Below, piece by piece: positions 17,897-25,087 of a DNA stretch of 25,087 bases. The notes under the pieces are model-generated. The model was given only the letters and a program-made list of their open reading frames with translations. It had not been told where the DNA came from and searched no databases. The DNA comes from JBDTVS01 sp040007095 (GTDB lineage: Bacteria; Acidobacteriota; Vicinamibacteria; Vicinamibacterales; CAVVIG01), in assembly GCA_040007095.1 (NCBI GenBank), contig JBDTVS010000167.1:1-25087 (forward strand). Reading direction: 5' to 3'. Made by a program: the position numbers and the translations under genes. Positions within the stretch are counted from its first letter, which is position 1. Each line of letters starts with the position of its first letter.

Positions 17897-18826
17897 GCGC
17901 CACCTACCGATCGATCGCATGGAATCCACATAAGCGCCGGTACGATCTCGTGGCTGGCAGCCTGATCGGCGCGTTCATCGGGACGGCCCTCGCGGTGCAG
18001 GCCGCGCTCCGGCCTGAACTGACGATCGAGACGCTACTGATCCGCACGCTCGGCGCAGCGGGCGTTCACGATGCTGCACGTCATCCTCTGCATCGGTCCG
18101 CTGGCGCGTTTGAATCGCCGGTTCCTGCCGCTCCTTTACAACCGTCGCCATCTTGGCGTGATGATGTTCACGCTTGCACTCGGCCATGGCGTGTTCTCAG
18201 TCGTCCAGTTTCACGCGCTCGGGACGCTCAATCCGCTCGTGAGCGTGCTCGTCAGCAACCAACGCTACGTGACCATCAGTCAAGTTCCGTTCCAACCGTT
18301 CGGCCTGGCGGCGCTCGTCATCCTGTTCGTGATGGCAGCCACGAGTCACGACTTCTGGCTGCACAACCTGACGGCACCCGTGTGGAAAGCGCTCCACATG
18401 TGCGTGTACCTGGCCTACACATTCATCGTGCTGCACGTGCTGTTCGGCGTCCTGCAGGGCGAGACCAGTCGACTGCTGGGATGGACGTTGAGTGGAGGCG
18501 TGCTGGCGGTGTTCACCCTGCATGCCCTGGCCGCGTGGCAGGAAGCGGGGCGCGATCGTGAGAATCGGAACGCCCCCAAGGACGGTTTCGTGGATGTCTG
18601 CGGCGTGCGTGAGATTCCGGAAAAACGAGCCGTCATGACGTGCCTCTCCGGCGAGCGCGTCGCCGTGTTTCGCTACGACGGCCGGATCTCGGCGATCTCG
18701 AACGTGTGTCAACACCAGAATGGCCCACTGGGCGAAGGTCGAATTGTCAACGGCTGCGTGGTATGTCCCTGGCACGGATATGAGTACGCGCCAGACACCG
18801 GCGCGCCGAACCCGCGACGCTGGTGA
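17893..18826 (+). pseudogene. Ferric-reductase-like transmembrane / Rieske [2Fe-2S] fusion, frameshifted and C-terminally truncated
   Basis: Frame 1 from the ATG at 17893 encodes MSATYRSIAWNPHKRRYDL and the first helix up to about 18060; frame 2 continues from about 18063 with MLHVILCIGPLARL. One extra G in the GGG at 18060-18062 explains the break; without it the product would be about 310 residues. The membrane part has the heme-ligand pattern of ferric-reductase-like domains (His in MLHV, ALGHG, KALHM and VLHVLFG). The C-terminal Rieske part keeps both cluster motifs, CQHQNGPLGEG and CPWHGYEY, but ends at DTGAPNPRRW, lacking roughly the last 35-40 residues usual for the domain; 35 bases later a palindromic repeat begins. 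The second piece alone (18071-18826, 251 aa) may be what is translated if the shift is real. Likely role: electron transfer across the inner membrane. Confidence 0.8.
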
Positions 18827-18861
18827 CCGGTCGAACCGCGTAGAAATCCAGGCCGACATTT

Positions 18862-18957
18862 GAACCACTAAGGACACAAAGGGCACAAAGAACCGCCACG
18901 AAGACGAAACGAGTTCTCCTGGGAACTTCTTTGTGATCTTTGTGCTCTTTGTGGTTC
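18862..18957. repeat. Imperfect palindromic intergenic repeat (CACAAAG-rich)
   Basis: Arms 18862-18892 and 18927-18957 are inverted copies matching at 26 of 31 positions, with a 34-base loop. Each arm holds a roughly 10-base periodic CACAAAG unit. AT-richer than everything around it. This GAACCACNAAG...CACAAAG type is a dispersed repeat seen in many environmental bacterial genomes; translated, it gives the familiar spurious NHKEHKDHKE peptide. Probably a non-autonomous element. Confidence 0.85.
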
Positions 18958-18986
18958 CAGATTTTCTGACTCTTAAGGGCCAAGCG

Positions 18987-19787
18987 ATGACTAGCAGTCA
19001 GGCGACAGTCGTTCGGGAGGACGGCGACGAGTTCTTTGTCGGCTATGCGCCACCGATGCCGCCGCGGCTCGCGCGCTACGTCTCCAGGGTCGTGATCGGG
19101 CTCGCGTGCGGCGTGCTGGCGTGGGCGGTCACCCTCGGCGCGGGTCACGCGCCGCTCGAAGGGGGGACCTTTGAGTTCGGACATCCGCAGCGTTTTGCCG
19201 GCACCCTCGTCGAGCGCCCGTACCCGGCGCTGCGGTCCGATGGTGCGGAACACAGCGCGACACCCTGGCTGCTCCTGGTCGCACCCGGTAAACATGGAGC
19301 CGACGCGTTGGTCCGTGGATTAGACGGACGGCATGTCACGCTGGCCGGGACTCGCGTTCGACGCGGCGCCCACACAATGATCGAGGTCGATCCCGCCTCT
19401 CTCGTCGCAGACGACGGATCCGCATCGAGTTTGACAGCGGCAGCCATACAGGCCCAGTCATTCGGCGACCACCCGGTCAAGGTGAGGGGGGAGATCGTTG
19501 ACTCGAAGTGCTTTCTGGGGGTCATGGTCCCCGGCTCCGGGAAGACGCACAAGGACTGCGCGTCGCTGTGCCTGCGTGGCGGCATTCCTCCCGCGTTGTA
19601 TGTCCAGGATCGAGCCGGTCAGTCGGCCCTGTTGCTCGTGACGGGCGCCTCCGGCGAACCGATTGGCGCGCGAGCGCTTCAGGTGGCGGGTGAAGCCATC
19701 GACATGACGGGAATCATCGAACAGCAAGGCGGCTGGCTGGTGCTGCGAACCGATCCGCACACGTGGCAGCCGGTGGAATCACGCTAA
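18987..19787 (+). CDS. Membrane-anchored protein with conserved Cys motif (uncharacterised)
   Basis: 266 residues. N-terminal cytoplasmic stretch with FFVGYAPPMPP (16-26), one transmembrane helix (about 34-52), then a predicted periplasmic region. The C-terminal part has DSKCFLGVMVPGSGKTHKDC (172-191) followed by ASLC, giving Cys175, Cys191 and Cys195, which could bind a metal or form a disulfide. From memory of similar gene sets, proteins of this type sit next to ferric-reductase/Rieske fusions, so I infer a role in the same electron-transfer module. The ATG at 18987 is the first after the palindromic repeat; the ribosome site is weak (AAGGG about 9 bases upstream). Its stop codon lies in a second inverted repeat. 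Confidence 0.8.
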   Translation: MTSSQATVVREDGDEFFVGYAPPMPPRLARYVSRVVIGLACGVLAWAVTLGAGHAPLEGGTFEFGHPQRFAGTLVERPYPALRSDGAEHSATPWLLLVAPGKHGADALVRGLDGRHVTLAGTRVRRGAHTMIEVDPASLVADDGSASSLTAAAIQAQSFGDHPVKVRGEIVDSKCFLGVMVPGSGKTHKDCASLCLRGGIPPALYVQDRAGQSALLLVTGASGEPIGARALQVAGEAIDMTGIIEQQGGWLVLRTDPHTWQPVESR

Positions 19788-19857
19788 CCGCCGAGGTCGC
19801 CAAGCCCGAGAGAGAACCGCATGACATTCTCGGCGATCTTGGCGAGTTCTGCGGTTA
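19785..19857. repeat. Second imperfect palindromic repeat
   Basis: Left arm 19785-19810 and right arm 19829-19857 pair with a short loop and a 3-base bulge: TAACCGC and TCGCCAAG occur in the left arm and as reverse complements in the right. The TAA of the upstream gene is the first codon of the left arm, so the element abuts or supplies the stop. It may also act as an attenuator before the FMN reductase. Confidence 0.65.
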
Positions 19858-19883
19858 CAGGTTGGACTGAGAGGACGTGACCT

Positions 19884-20645
19884 ATGGATGAAGCGCGCTA
19901 CTTGAACATTCCTGTCATTCTCGGGACGAGCCGAAAGGGGCGCGCCAGCGCGCATGCGGCGACGCTGATGGCCGATCTGCTGAACCGCCGTGCAGGCGTC
20001 TGCAGCGAAGTGATCGATATCGCATCCGTGCCCTTTCCGGTGGACGATGCCGGCGAAGCCATCAAGAACGCAGCCTTCGCGGCGGCGATGAGCGCCGCGG
20101 ACGGACTGGTCATCGTCGCGCCCGAGTACAACCACAGCTTTCCGGGCCTGCTCAAGCACGTGTTGGACAGCTGCCTGAGCGAATACATCCACAAAGCGGT
20201 CGGGCTGGTCGGCGTGTCGGCGGGTCCATTCGCTGGCATTCGCGTGGTCCAGAGTCTACTGCCGGTCATGCGTGAGCTGGGGCTGGTCACGACCTTCTGG
20301 GACATCAATATCGGACAGGTGGGAAAGGTATTCTCCGAGGACGGCCGCCTCCTGGACGAGGCGTTCATCCGGCGGTCCGATCGGTTCATTCGCGAGCTGA
20401 TTTGGATGTCGAAGGTACTGCGGTACGGCCGGGAACACGTGACCATCGACCAGGAGGCGACCGAGGCCGCCAAGGTCGTGCCCTGTCCAGCGTGCGGCAC
20501 GCCGATGACGCACCATGCGGACAAGGTGGTTCCCGCGGCGGCGATAAACGACGGCGACGTCGTGATGGCTGCCGCCCGCGCCTGTGCGGGATGTGGCGCG
20601 CAACAGGCGACGCTCGCCCCCGCGGTGGCGTCCGAGCTGCCGTAA
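19884..20645 (+). CDS. NAD(P)H-dependent FMN reductase with C-terminal zinc ribbon
   Basis: 253 residues. Residues 1-180 form a flavodoxin-like NADPH-dependent FMN reductase: GTSRKGRAS (14-22) binds the FMN phosphate and APEYNHSFPGLLKH (79-92) is the family signature. Such proteins are usually about 180-200 residues; here a tail adds CPAC (201-204) and CAGC (234-237), a CxxC-x29-CxxC zinc ribbon. The ribbon may bind metal, a redox partner or nucleic acid. ATG supported by GAGAGGA 9 bases upstream. Followed after 10 bases by the DUF1622 gene. Confidence 0.92.
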   Translation: MDEARYLNIPVILGTSRKGRASAHAATLMADLLNRRAGVCSEVIDIASVPFPVDDAGEAIKNAAFAAAMSAADGLVIVAPEYNHSFPGLLKHVLDSCLSEYIHKAVGLVGVSAGPFAGIRVVQSLLPVMRELGLVTTFWDINIGQVGKVFSEDGRLLDEAFIRRSDRFIRELIWMSKVLRYGREHVTIDQEATEAAKVVPCPACGTPMTHHADKVVPAAAINDGDVVMAAARACAGCGAQQATLAPAVASELP

Positions 20646-20655
20646 GAGTCTGGCC

Positions 20656-21036
20656 ATGGCGTTCCAGACAATCATCGAATGGGCGGCGCACGGACTCGAA
20701 GCCATGGGCATCGCCGTCGTCACGGCGGGCGGCGTCGTAGCGATGGTCGGCTTTCTTCGGCGACTGGTGATCGGGGATGCCTTCGAAGCCGGGACGGGTG
20801 TGCTCCGGGAGCGGCTGGCACGCGCGACCCTGCTGGGGCTCGAGTTTCTGGTCGCCGCCGACATCATCGGGACTGTCGCGGCCGTGCCGACGCCAGCGCG
20901 ACTCCTGATGCTGACCGGGATTATCCTGCTTCGCTCATTCCTGAACGCCACGCTGATGCTGGAAGTCGAAGGCCGCTGGCCCTGGACCGTGGCCCGGCGT
21001 GAAACCCGGCCGCTCCCGTTCACGGCGAACAGCTGA
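20656..21036 (+). CDS. DUF1622 family membrane protein
   Basis: 126 residues, three predicted transmembrane helices (about 10-33, 52-72, 80-100). The block LLGLEFLVAADIIGTV (near 60-75) and the ending MLEVEGRWPW are the DUF1622 signature. No biochemical role is known for the family. It starts 10 bases after the FMN reductase stop, so the two are co-transcribed. Confidence 0.92.
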   Translation: MAFQTIIEWAAHGLEAMGIAVVTAGGVVAMVGFLRRLVIGDAFEAGTGVLRERLARATLLGLEFLVAADIIGTVAAVPTPARLLMLTGIILLRSFLNATLMLEVEGRWPWTVARRETRPLPFTANS

Positions 21037-21086
21037 CCGTGCGCATCGGCGCAAGAGACCGCAATCGGTGTGGTGGGCGAGAGGGC

Positions 21087-21105
21087 CGACCCGATTGCCG
21101 GGTCG
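21087..21105. terminator. Terminator-like hairpin between convergent genes
   Basis: CGACCCG (21087-21093), loop ATTGC, CGGGTCG (21099-21105): a perfect 7-bp GC-rich stem in the 96-base gap between the DUF1622 stop and the SDR stop. No T-tract. It would mark the end of the long plus-strand run that starts at 14318. Confidence 0.45.
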
Positions 21106-21132
21106 ACGCGCAACTGAAGAGGTCTGCGAACG

Positions 21133-21866
21133 CTACTGTTCTTGATAGAAGACCGTCATTCCGCCATCAATCAGGCAGGTCGTCCCGGTCACATAGTCAC
21201 TGTCGGGCGACGCGAGGAAGACGGCGAGACCGGCCACGTCGTTCGGCGTCCCCAAGCGGCCGAGCGGGATTTGCCCGACCAACGATCGGAGCTTCACCGG
21301 ATCGTTCAGTAGCTTGTTGTTGATCGGCGTCTCGATCGCACCGGGGGCGATGCTGTTGATCGTGATGCCCGTCGGGCCCAGTTCGACGGCGAGCGTGCGA
21401 GTCAGCATCCGCACGCCGCCTTTGCTGGCACAATACGCCGCGAAGTTCGGGAACGCGAGCTCTTCGTGGACCGAGCTGATGTTGATGATCTTGCCCGGAC
21501 GCCGTGCCGCGAAGCATTCACGTCCCAGAAGGCCGCGTGCTTTTCGATGCCGGCGTTGTTCACCAGCACATCGAGGCCGCCGAGCGCGTCGGCGCTGCGC
21601 GCGACCAGGTCGCGAACGTCGGCGACCGTCCCGAGATTGGCTTGAATGATGGCGCCGCGGCGCCCCAACGCCTCGACCTCGGCGAGCGCGTCCTCGGCGC
21701 CTTTCGGATCACTGTTGTAGTTGATGACGACGTCGGCGCCTTCCCGGGCGAAACGGATCGCAATCCCGCGACCGATGCCCTTGCTACTGCCCGTGACCAG
21801 CACTTTTCGGCCGAGCAACCGGTCGCTGCCCGAGGCCACCGGTGCGTTGAGCGTGGAACTATTCAT
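21133..21866 (-). pseudogene. Short-chain dehydrogenase/reductase, internal deletion and frameshift
   Basis: The first part (21866 down to about 21524) encodes a normal classical SDR start: VLVTGSSKGIGRGIAI cofactor loop and LVNNAGIEKHAAFWDV. The second part in another frame (about 21514 to 21133) resumes with ARRPGKIINIS, the catalytic AAYCASKG (Tyr-x3-Lys) and INSIAPGAIETP, ending in the typical LIDGGMTVFYQEQ. The roughly 20-25 residues that should lie between, which hold the helix-4 N-x-K region with the catalytic Asn, are absent from all frames, so this is a deletion (junction near 21511-21524) and not only a shift. The ATG at 21866 has AAAGGA upstream. The C-terminal piece might still be translated but cannot be an active SDR. 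Confidence 0.85.
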
Positions 21867-21939
21867 GCCGCAGTCCTTTCGAAACAGATGGCTGCCGAGT
21901 CGGCGACCTGGTGGTATAGCGGACCGAGTGTCTGGCTGC

Positions 21940-21969
21940 TTCGATGACGCCGACCATCTCGAGGTTTCA
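21940..21969 (-). promoter_or_regulatory. ECF-type promoter P9 (SDR pseudogene)
   Basis: Minus strand: TGAAACC (21969-21963), 16-base spacer, CATCGAA (21946-21940). ATG 73 bases downstream. Back-to-back with P10. Confidence 0.65.
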
Positions 21970-22072
21970 GTGGTAGTACACGCCCCATCCTGGCCACCGA
22001 GATCACCGAACCCGAAAGGCCGTTCCACGCTGTGCTATCAGGCGCTGTTGCTCGGTGGTTGACTTGGGCGTC

Positions 22073-22101
22073 TGAAACCTACGCACCGTTCCGGAATCCA
22101 A
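22073..22101 (+). promoter_or_regulatory. ECF-type promoter P10 (debranching-enzyme operon)
   Basis: TGAAACC (22073-22079), 15-base spacer, AATCCAA (22095-22101). ATG at 22119, so the leader is about 10 bases. The GGAATCCAAGCGAC block is almost identical to that of P2. Confidence 0.7.
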
Positions 22102-22118
22102 GCGACCGAGGTGACAGG

Positions 22119-22361
22119 ATGAAACTGGGTGAAGCACCGCTTGCCGAGCGGCCGTCGCACGATGACAGCATCACACCCTTGCTGCATCGAGTTCGGAGTG
22201 AGTTTCTGGAAATGCCCGGCCTGCGGTTGACGCCCGTCCAGGCGGCCCGGCTGTGGTCACTGGACCATGGCACATCCCAGCGAATTCTCGACGGTTTGAC
22301 GACCGCCGGGTTTCTGTGGCGCACCAGCAGCGGCGCGTACCTGCTCGCGTCGGTGGCTTGA
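22119..22361 (+). CDS. Small winged-helix-like protein
   Basis: 80 residues. LRLTPVQAARLWSLDHGTSQ followed by RILDGLTTAGFLWRTSSGAYL looks like a helix-turn-helix plus wing (a MarR/IclR-like fragment), so it may bind DNA. No enzyme motif. The ATG at 22119 follows a GACAGG ribosome site and lies just after promoter P10; longer in-frame starts would cross the promoter. The next gene starts 1 base after its stop, so it leads a three-gene operon and may regulate it. Confidence 0.8.
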   Translation: MKLGEAPLAERPSHDDSITPLLHRVRSEFLEMPGLRLTPVQAARLWSLDHGTSQRILDGLTTAGFLWRTSSGAYLLASVA

Positions 22362-22362
22362 C

Positions 22363-24345
22363 ATGAAGATTGATGATCAGACGGAGTGGCTGGAGGCCGA
22401 TGGCCTCGGCGGCTTTGCCTCGAGCACCACGGCCGGCATCCGGACCCGTCGGTATCATGCGCTGTTGCTCACGGCCACGACCCCGCCAACGGGCCGAATG
22501 GTCCTGGTGAACGGGTTCGACGCCTGGGTGGATACCGCCGCCGGCTCGTGTGCGCTCTCGACCCAACGATACGCGCCAGACGTCAAGCATCCAGACGGGG
22601 CGTCTCACATCACGGACTTCACCAGCGATCTCTGGCCAACCTGGGAATTCGAGGTGGCCGACGGGACAGGCGTGCGCCAGGAGCTCCTGGTGCAGCACGG
22701 CACAGGCGCGGTCGTCATCGTCTGGACGCTTGTGAGAAGCGGAGGTCCCGTGATCATTCGCGCCAGGCCGTTCTTGTCCGGCCGTGACTATCACGCGCTG
22801 CATCATGAGAATGAGGCGTTCCGCTTCGGCGCGGCGGTAAGCGAGGCGATGGTCAGGTTCTCGTCTTACGACGGTGTGCCAGATGTGGTGTCACTGTCGA
22901 ACGGCGACTATCGCCATGCGCCGGACTGGTATCGACGGTTTCTGTACACCGCCGAACGTGAACGTGGCCTGGACGACACCGAGGATCTCGCGTCACCCGG
23001 CGAGCTCAGCTGGCCGCTGTCAAGGGCGGGCGACCAAGCCGTGTGGGTGCTCTCGCCGGCCGGCGCCGCCCCCCCCAAAGCGCTCACCGCAGACGAAGTC
23101 GTGGCCCTCGTCGCAGACGTGAGACGCGGGGAGCGTCAGAGACGCGAGCGCTTTCCGACAGCCGTCGATCGGGCCGCTGACGCGTATCTGGTGCGGCGTG
23201 GCGCCGGTAAAACGATCGTCGCCGGGTATCCCTGGTTCACCGATTGGGGCCGCGATACGTTCATCGCCATCCGAGGGTTGTGCCTGGCGACCGGGCGCCT
23301 CGACGAGGCTCGCGAGATCTTGGTCGAGTGGGCCGGCGCCGTATCGGAAGGGATGCTGCCGAACAGATTTCCCGATCACGGCGAGGCGCCCGAGTTCAAT
23401 TCGGTCGACGCCTCGCTATGGTACGTCGTCGCGGCACACGAACTGATGCAGCGTGCCCGAAACAGCACGAAGCTGCTGACGTCCAATCAGCGGCAGGCGC
23501 TCGAGTCGGCGGTGACACAAATCGTCGGCGGCTATGCCCGCGGTACGCGGTTCGGCATCCGCATGGACGCCGACGGCTTGTTGTCGGCTGGCGTACCTGG
23601 CGTGCAGCTCACCTGGATGGATGCTCGCGTCGGGGATCGCGTCATCACGCCTCGCATTGGGAAGCCGGTCGAGATCCAGGCGCTGTGGCTGAATGCGCTG
23701 AGCGTCGCGTCCCAATTCGAGCCGCACTGGCGCGACGCCTTCGACAACGGTCGACGGTCGTTCGGCGACCGGTTCTGGAACGAGGATCTCGGACAGTTGG
23801 CCGACGTGGTCGACGTCGATCACGTGCCCGGCACGCGCGACGATGCGTGTCGCCCGAACCAGATTCTGGCCGTCGGCGGGTTGCCGGTCGCGCTCCTTGA
23901 CGAGGCACGCGCGCGCCGAGTCGTCGATGCCGTCGAGCAACGGCTGCTGACGCCGATTGGTCTGCGATCCCTGGCCCCGGGCGAACCGGGCTACGCGCCA
24001 CACTACCAAGGCGACGCTTCGGCTCGCGACGCCGTCTATCACCAGGGCACGGTGTGGCCCTGGCTGATGGGCCCGTTTGTCGAGGCGTGGGTGCGCGTCC
24101 GAGGCAATACCACGACCGCGCGGCGCGAGGCCCGCCAACGATTCATGACCCCGCTCCTTGCGCATCTGCAATCGGCTGGTCTCGGACACGTCTCCGAGGT
24201 CACCGATGCGGAGGCACTTTTCGCTCCAAAAGGCTGCCCGTTCCAGGCGTGGTCGCTCGCCGAGCTGCTGCGGCTCAATCGCGTCGTGTTGGCAGAGGCC
24301 CAGCGCTCATCCCAACGAGGAAAGACGGCGGAGCAAGTCGCGTGA
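22363..24345 (+). CDS. Amylo-alpha-1,6-glucosidase / glycogen debranching enzyme-type (GH133-like)
   Basis: 660 residues, cytoplasmic. The N-terminal beta-sandwich of bacterial debranching enzymes (EWLEADGLGGFASSTTAGI near 8-26) is followed by an (alpha/alpha)6 catalytic barrel: YPWFTDWGRDTFIAIRGLC near 288-306, MLPNRFPDHGEAPEFNSVDA near 329-348 and YHQGTVWPWLMGPF near 559-572. It would hydrolyse alpha-1,6 branch glucose of glycogen or a related glucan. Length fits the family. Its ATG is 1 base after the stop of the small HTH gene and there is no clear ribosome site, so translation is probably coupled. The second glucose-releasing enzyme of the window, with the MGH1-like enzyme at 14318. Confidence 0.95.
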   Translation: MKIDDQTEWLEADGLGGFASSTTAGIRTRRYHALLLTATTPPTGRMVLVNGFDAWVDTAAGSCALSTQRYAPDVKHPDGASHITDFTSDLWPTWEFEVADGTGVRQELLVQHGTGAVVIVWTLVRSGGPVIIRARPFLSGRDYHALHHENEAFRFGAAVSEAMVRFSSYDGVPDVVSLSNGDYRHAPDWYRRFLYTAERERGLDDTEDLASPGELSWPLSRAGDQAVWVLSPAGAAPPKALTADEVVALVADVRRGERQRRERFPTAVDRAADAYLVRRGAGKTIVAGYPWFTDWGRDTFIAIRGLCLATGRLDEAREILVEWAGAVSEGMLPNRFPDHGEAPEFNSVDASLWYVVAAHELMQRARNSTKLLTSNQRQALESAVTQIVGGYARGTRFGIRMDADGLLSAGVPGVQLTWMDARVGDRVITPRIGKPVEIQALWLNALSVASQFEPHWRDAFDNGRRSFGDRFWNEDLGQLADVVDVDHVPGTRDDACRPNQILAVGGLPVALLDEARARRVVDAVEQRLLTPIGLRSLAPGEPGYAPHYQGDASARDAVYHQGTVWPWLMGPFVEAWVRVRGNTTTARREARQRFMTPLLAHLQSAGLGHVSEVTDAEALFAPKGCPFQAWSLAELLRLNRVVLAEAQRSSQRGKTAEQVA

Positions 24346-24944
24346 AAGAGTTGGCATCGGGCATGACGCTCCCTGGCTACGCGATCGTTCGAGCTCATCG
24401 CGAGCATCTCGGTGCCCTGCCAGCGATCGAGCTCGCAGCGGCCCAGCTGCTGAGGGGCCATGCACCGGAGGCCGTCTTGTGTGAGACGACGGACCCACAA
24501 ACCTTCGCCGATGCGGCCGACCATGGCCGCTTGTGGATAGCGCTGGCCGGAGAAACGCCCGTGGGCTTTGCTCTGGTGCAGATGCTCGCCGACGATTTGC
24601 CCCATCTCGAAGAACTGGACGTCGAACCGTCGCACGGGCGGCGTGGCGTGGGGACCTCACTTGTCCGGGCGGTCTGCGAGTGGGCCGCTGTCACCGGTTA
24701 CTCCATGCTCACGCTGACCACCTTTCGAACGGTCGCGTGGAATCTGCCGTTCTATGCGCGACTGGGATTCATCGAGATCTCAGGTGTTGTACTTCGCCGG
24801 GAACTGTCGGCCATCGTGTCTGAAGAAGCGGACCGCGGCCTCTCGCGCGAGACGCGCGCCGTCATGAGTTACCGGTGTGTATCTCTATCGAACTCGGCAA
24901 CCGGAGGCTCGACCACCCGGTCCCCGAACACTTCACGGACCTGA
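24342..24944 (+). CDS. GNAT-family N-acetyltransferase
   Basis: 200 residues from the GTG at 24342, which overlaps the debranching-enzyme stop (GTGA) and has GGAG 8 bases upstream; the ATG at 24363 is an alternative that fits the usual family N-terminus (MTLPGYAIVRAH). One GNAT domain: acetyl-CoA loop HGRRGVGTSLVRAV after EELDVEPS, and NLPFYARLGF at the end. The last about 25 residues are unlike the family and may be a random extension. Closest relatives by pattern act on small amines or aminoglycoside-like substrates; no substrate is assignable. Third gene of the operon. Confidence 0.88.
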   Translation: MKELASGMTLPGYAIVRAHREHLGALPAIELAAAQLLRGHAPEAVLCETTDPQTFADAADHGRLWIALAGETPVGFALVQMLADDLPHLEELDVEPSHGRRGVGTSLVRAVCEWAAVTGYSMLTLTTFRTVAWNLPFYARLGFIEISGVVLRRELSAIVSEEADRGLSRETRAVMSYRCVSLSNSATGGSTTRSPNTSRT

Positions 24945-25050
24945 TCACAGTCTCTTCCCTCTCCGTCCTTCGAAGCGGTTGCCCCTATCACGTTCAGAGC
25001 GTCGACGCCCGCCTACAGCGAGTCTGACTCTGTCCCCGCGTTGACCATCA

Positions 25051-25079
25051 CGTAACCCGTCTCGGGTGTCGGCATCCAA
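25051..25079 (+). promoter_or_regulatory. ECF-type promoter P11 at the right edge
   Basis: CGTAACC (25051-25057), 15-base spacer, CATCCAA (25073-25079). A full match to the consensus, facing out of the window. It predicts a plus-strand gene starting within roughly 100 bases beyond position 25087. The gap 24945-25050 holds no gene that I can support. Confidence 0.6.
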
Positions 25080-25087
25080 TTCGCCAG

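Noticed and set aside
18747..19295. Minus-strand 182-codon frame across the CACAAAG repeat
   Set aside because: Its NHKEHKDHKE-type peptide is the known translation artefact of this palindromic repeat, and it is antisense to real genes.
25013..25087. Partial minus-strand frame of 24 residues ending at a TAG at 25013
   Set aside because: Too short to identify and it overlaps the well-matched plus-strand promoter P11.

Overview
The window is a 25 kb high-GC piece of a bacterial chromosome with about 20 protein genes and no RNA genes, CRISPR array, transposase or phage gene. The protein families (MGH1-like glucosidase, GMC oxidoreductase, GAF-containing sigma-54 activator, DM13 and DUF1622 proteins) and the CACAAAG-rich palindromic repeat suggest an Acidobacteriota-type soil organism. 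That placement is inference; no marker gene is present.

Layout. 1-200: non-coding with a strong hairpin. 201-2000 (-): two-domain acyltransferase resembling bifunctional ornithine-lipid synthases. 2082-4179 (+): GAF/GAF/AAA+/Fis sigma-54 activator whose N-terminus is split by a one-base frameshift. 4289-6456 (-): secreted DM13-like protein, MOSC protein, alpha/beta hydrolase. 6930-9485 (+): large fusion of alpha/beta hydrolase, DedA-like membrane remnant and ATP-grasp. 9619-10119 (+): cupin. 10490-13122 (-): exported double-VOC protein translationally coupled to a GMC oxidoreductase. 13286-14092 (-): aquaporin. 14318-21036 (+): long co-directional run of MGH1-like glucosidase, GNAT, two small membrane proteins, a frameshifted ferric-reductase/Rieske protein, a membrane-anchored Cys protein, an FMN reductase with zinc ribbon, and a DUF1622 protein. 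21133-21866 (-): SDR pseudogene with an internal deletion. 22119-24944 (+): small winged-helix-like protein, glycogen-debranching-type glucosidase (GH133-like), GNAT.

The main discovery is regulatory. Eleven non-coding gaps carry the same two-box element in the correct orientation for the following gene: YGWAACS, a 15- or 16-base spacer, then MATCVAA. The invariant AAC in the upstream box and the spacing resemble promoters of ECF (group IV) sigma factors. Counting operons, these sites could drive nearly every gene here; the clear exception is the sigma-54 activator. The products (membrane lipid acylation, water/solute channel, storage-glucan and glucoside hydrolysis, small redox enzymes) fit a stress or desiccation regulon gathered into one chromosomal island. 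The sigma factor itself is not in the window. A further site at the right edge predicts a plus-strand gene just outside.

Three genes have broken frames. Two show one extra G in a GGGCG context, which may be assembly error; the SDR lesion is a true loss of sequence, including the region of the catalytic Asn.
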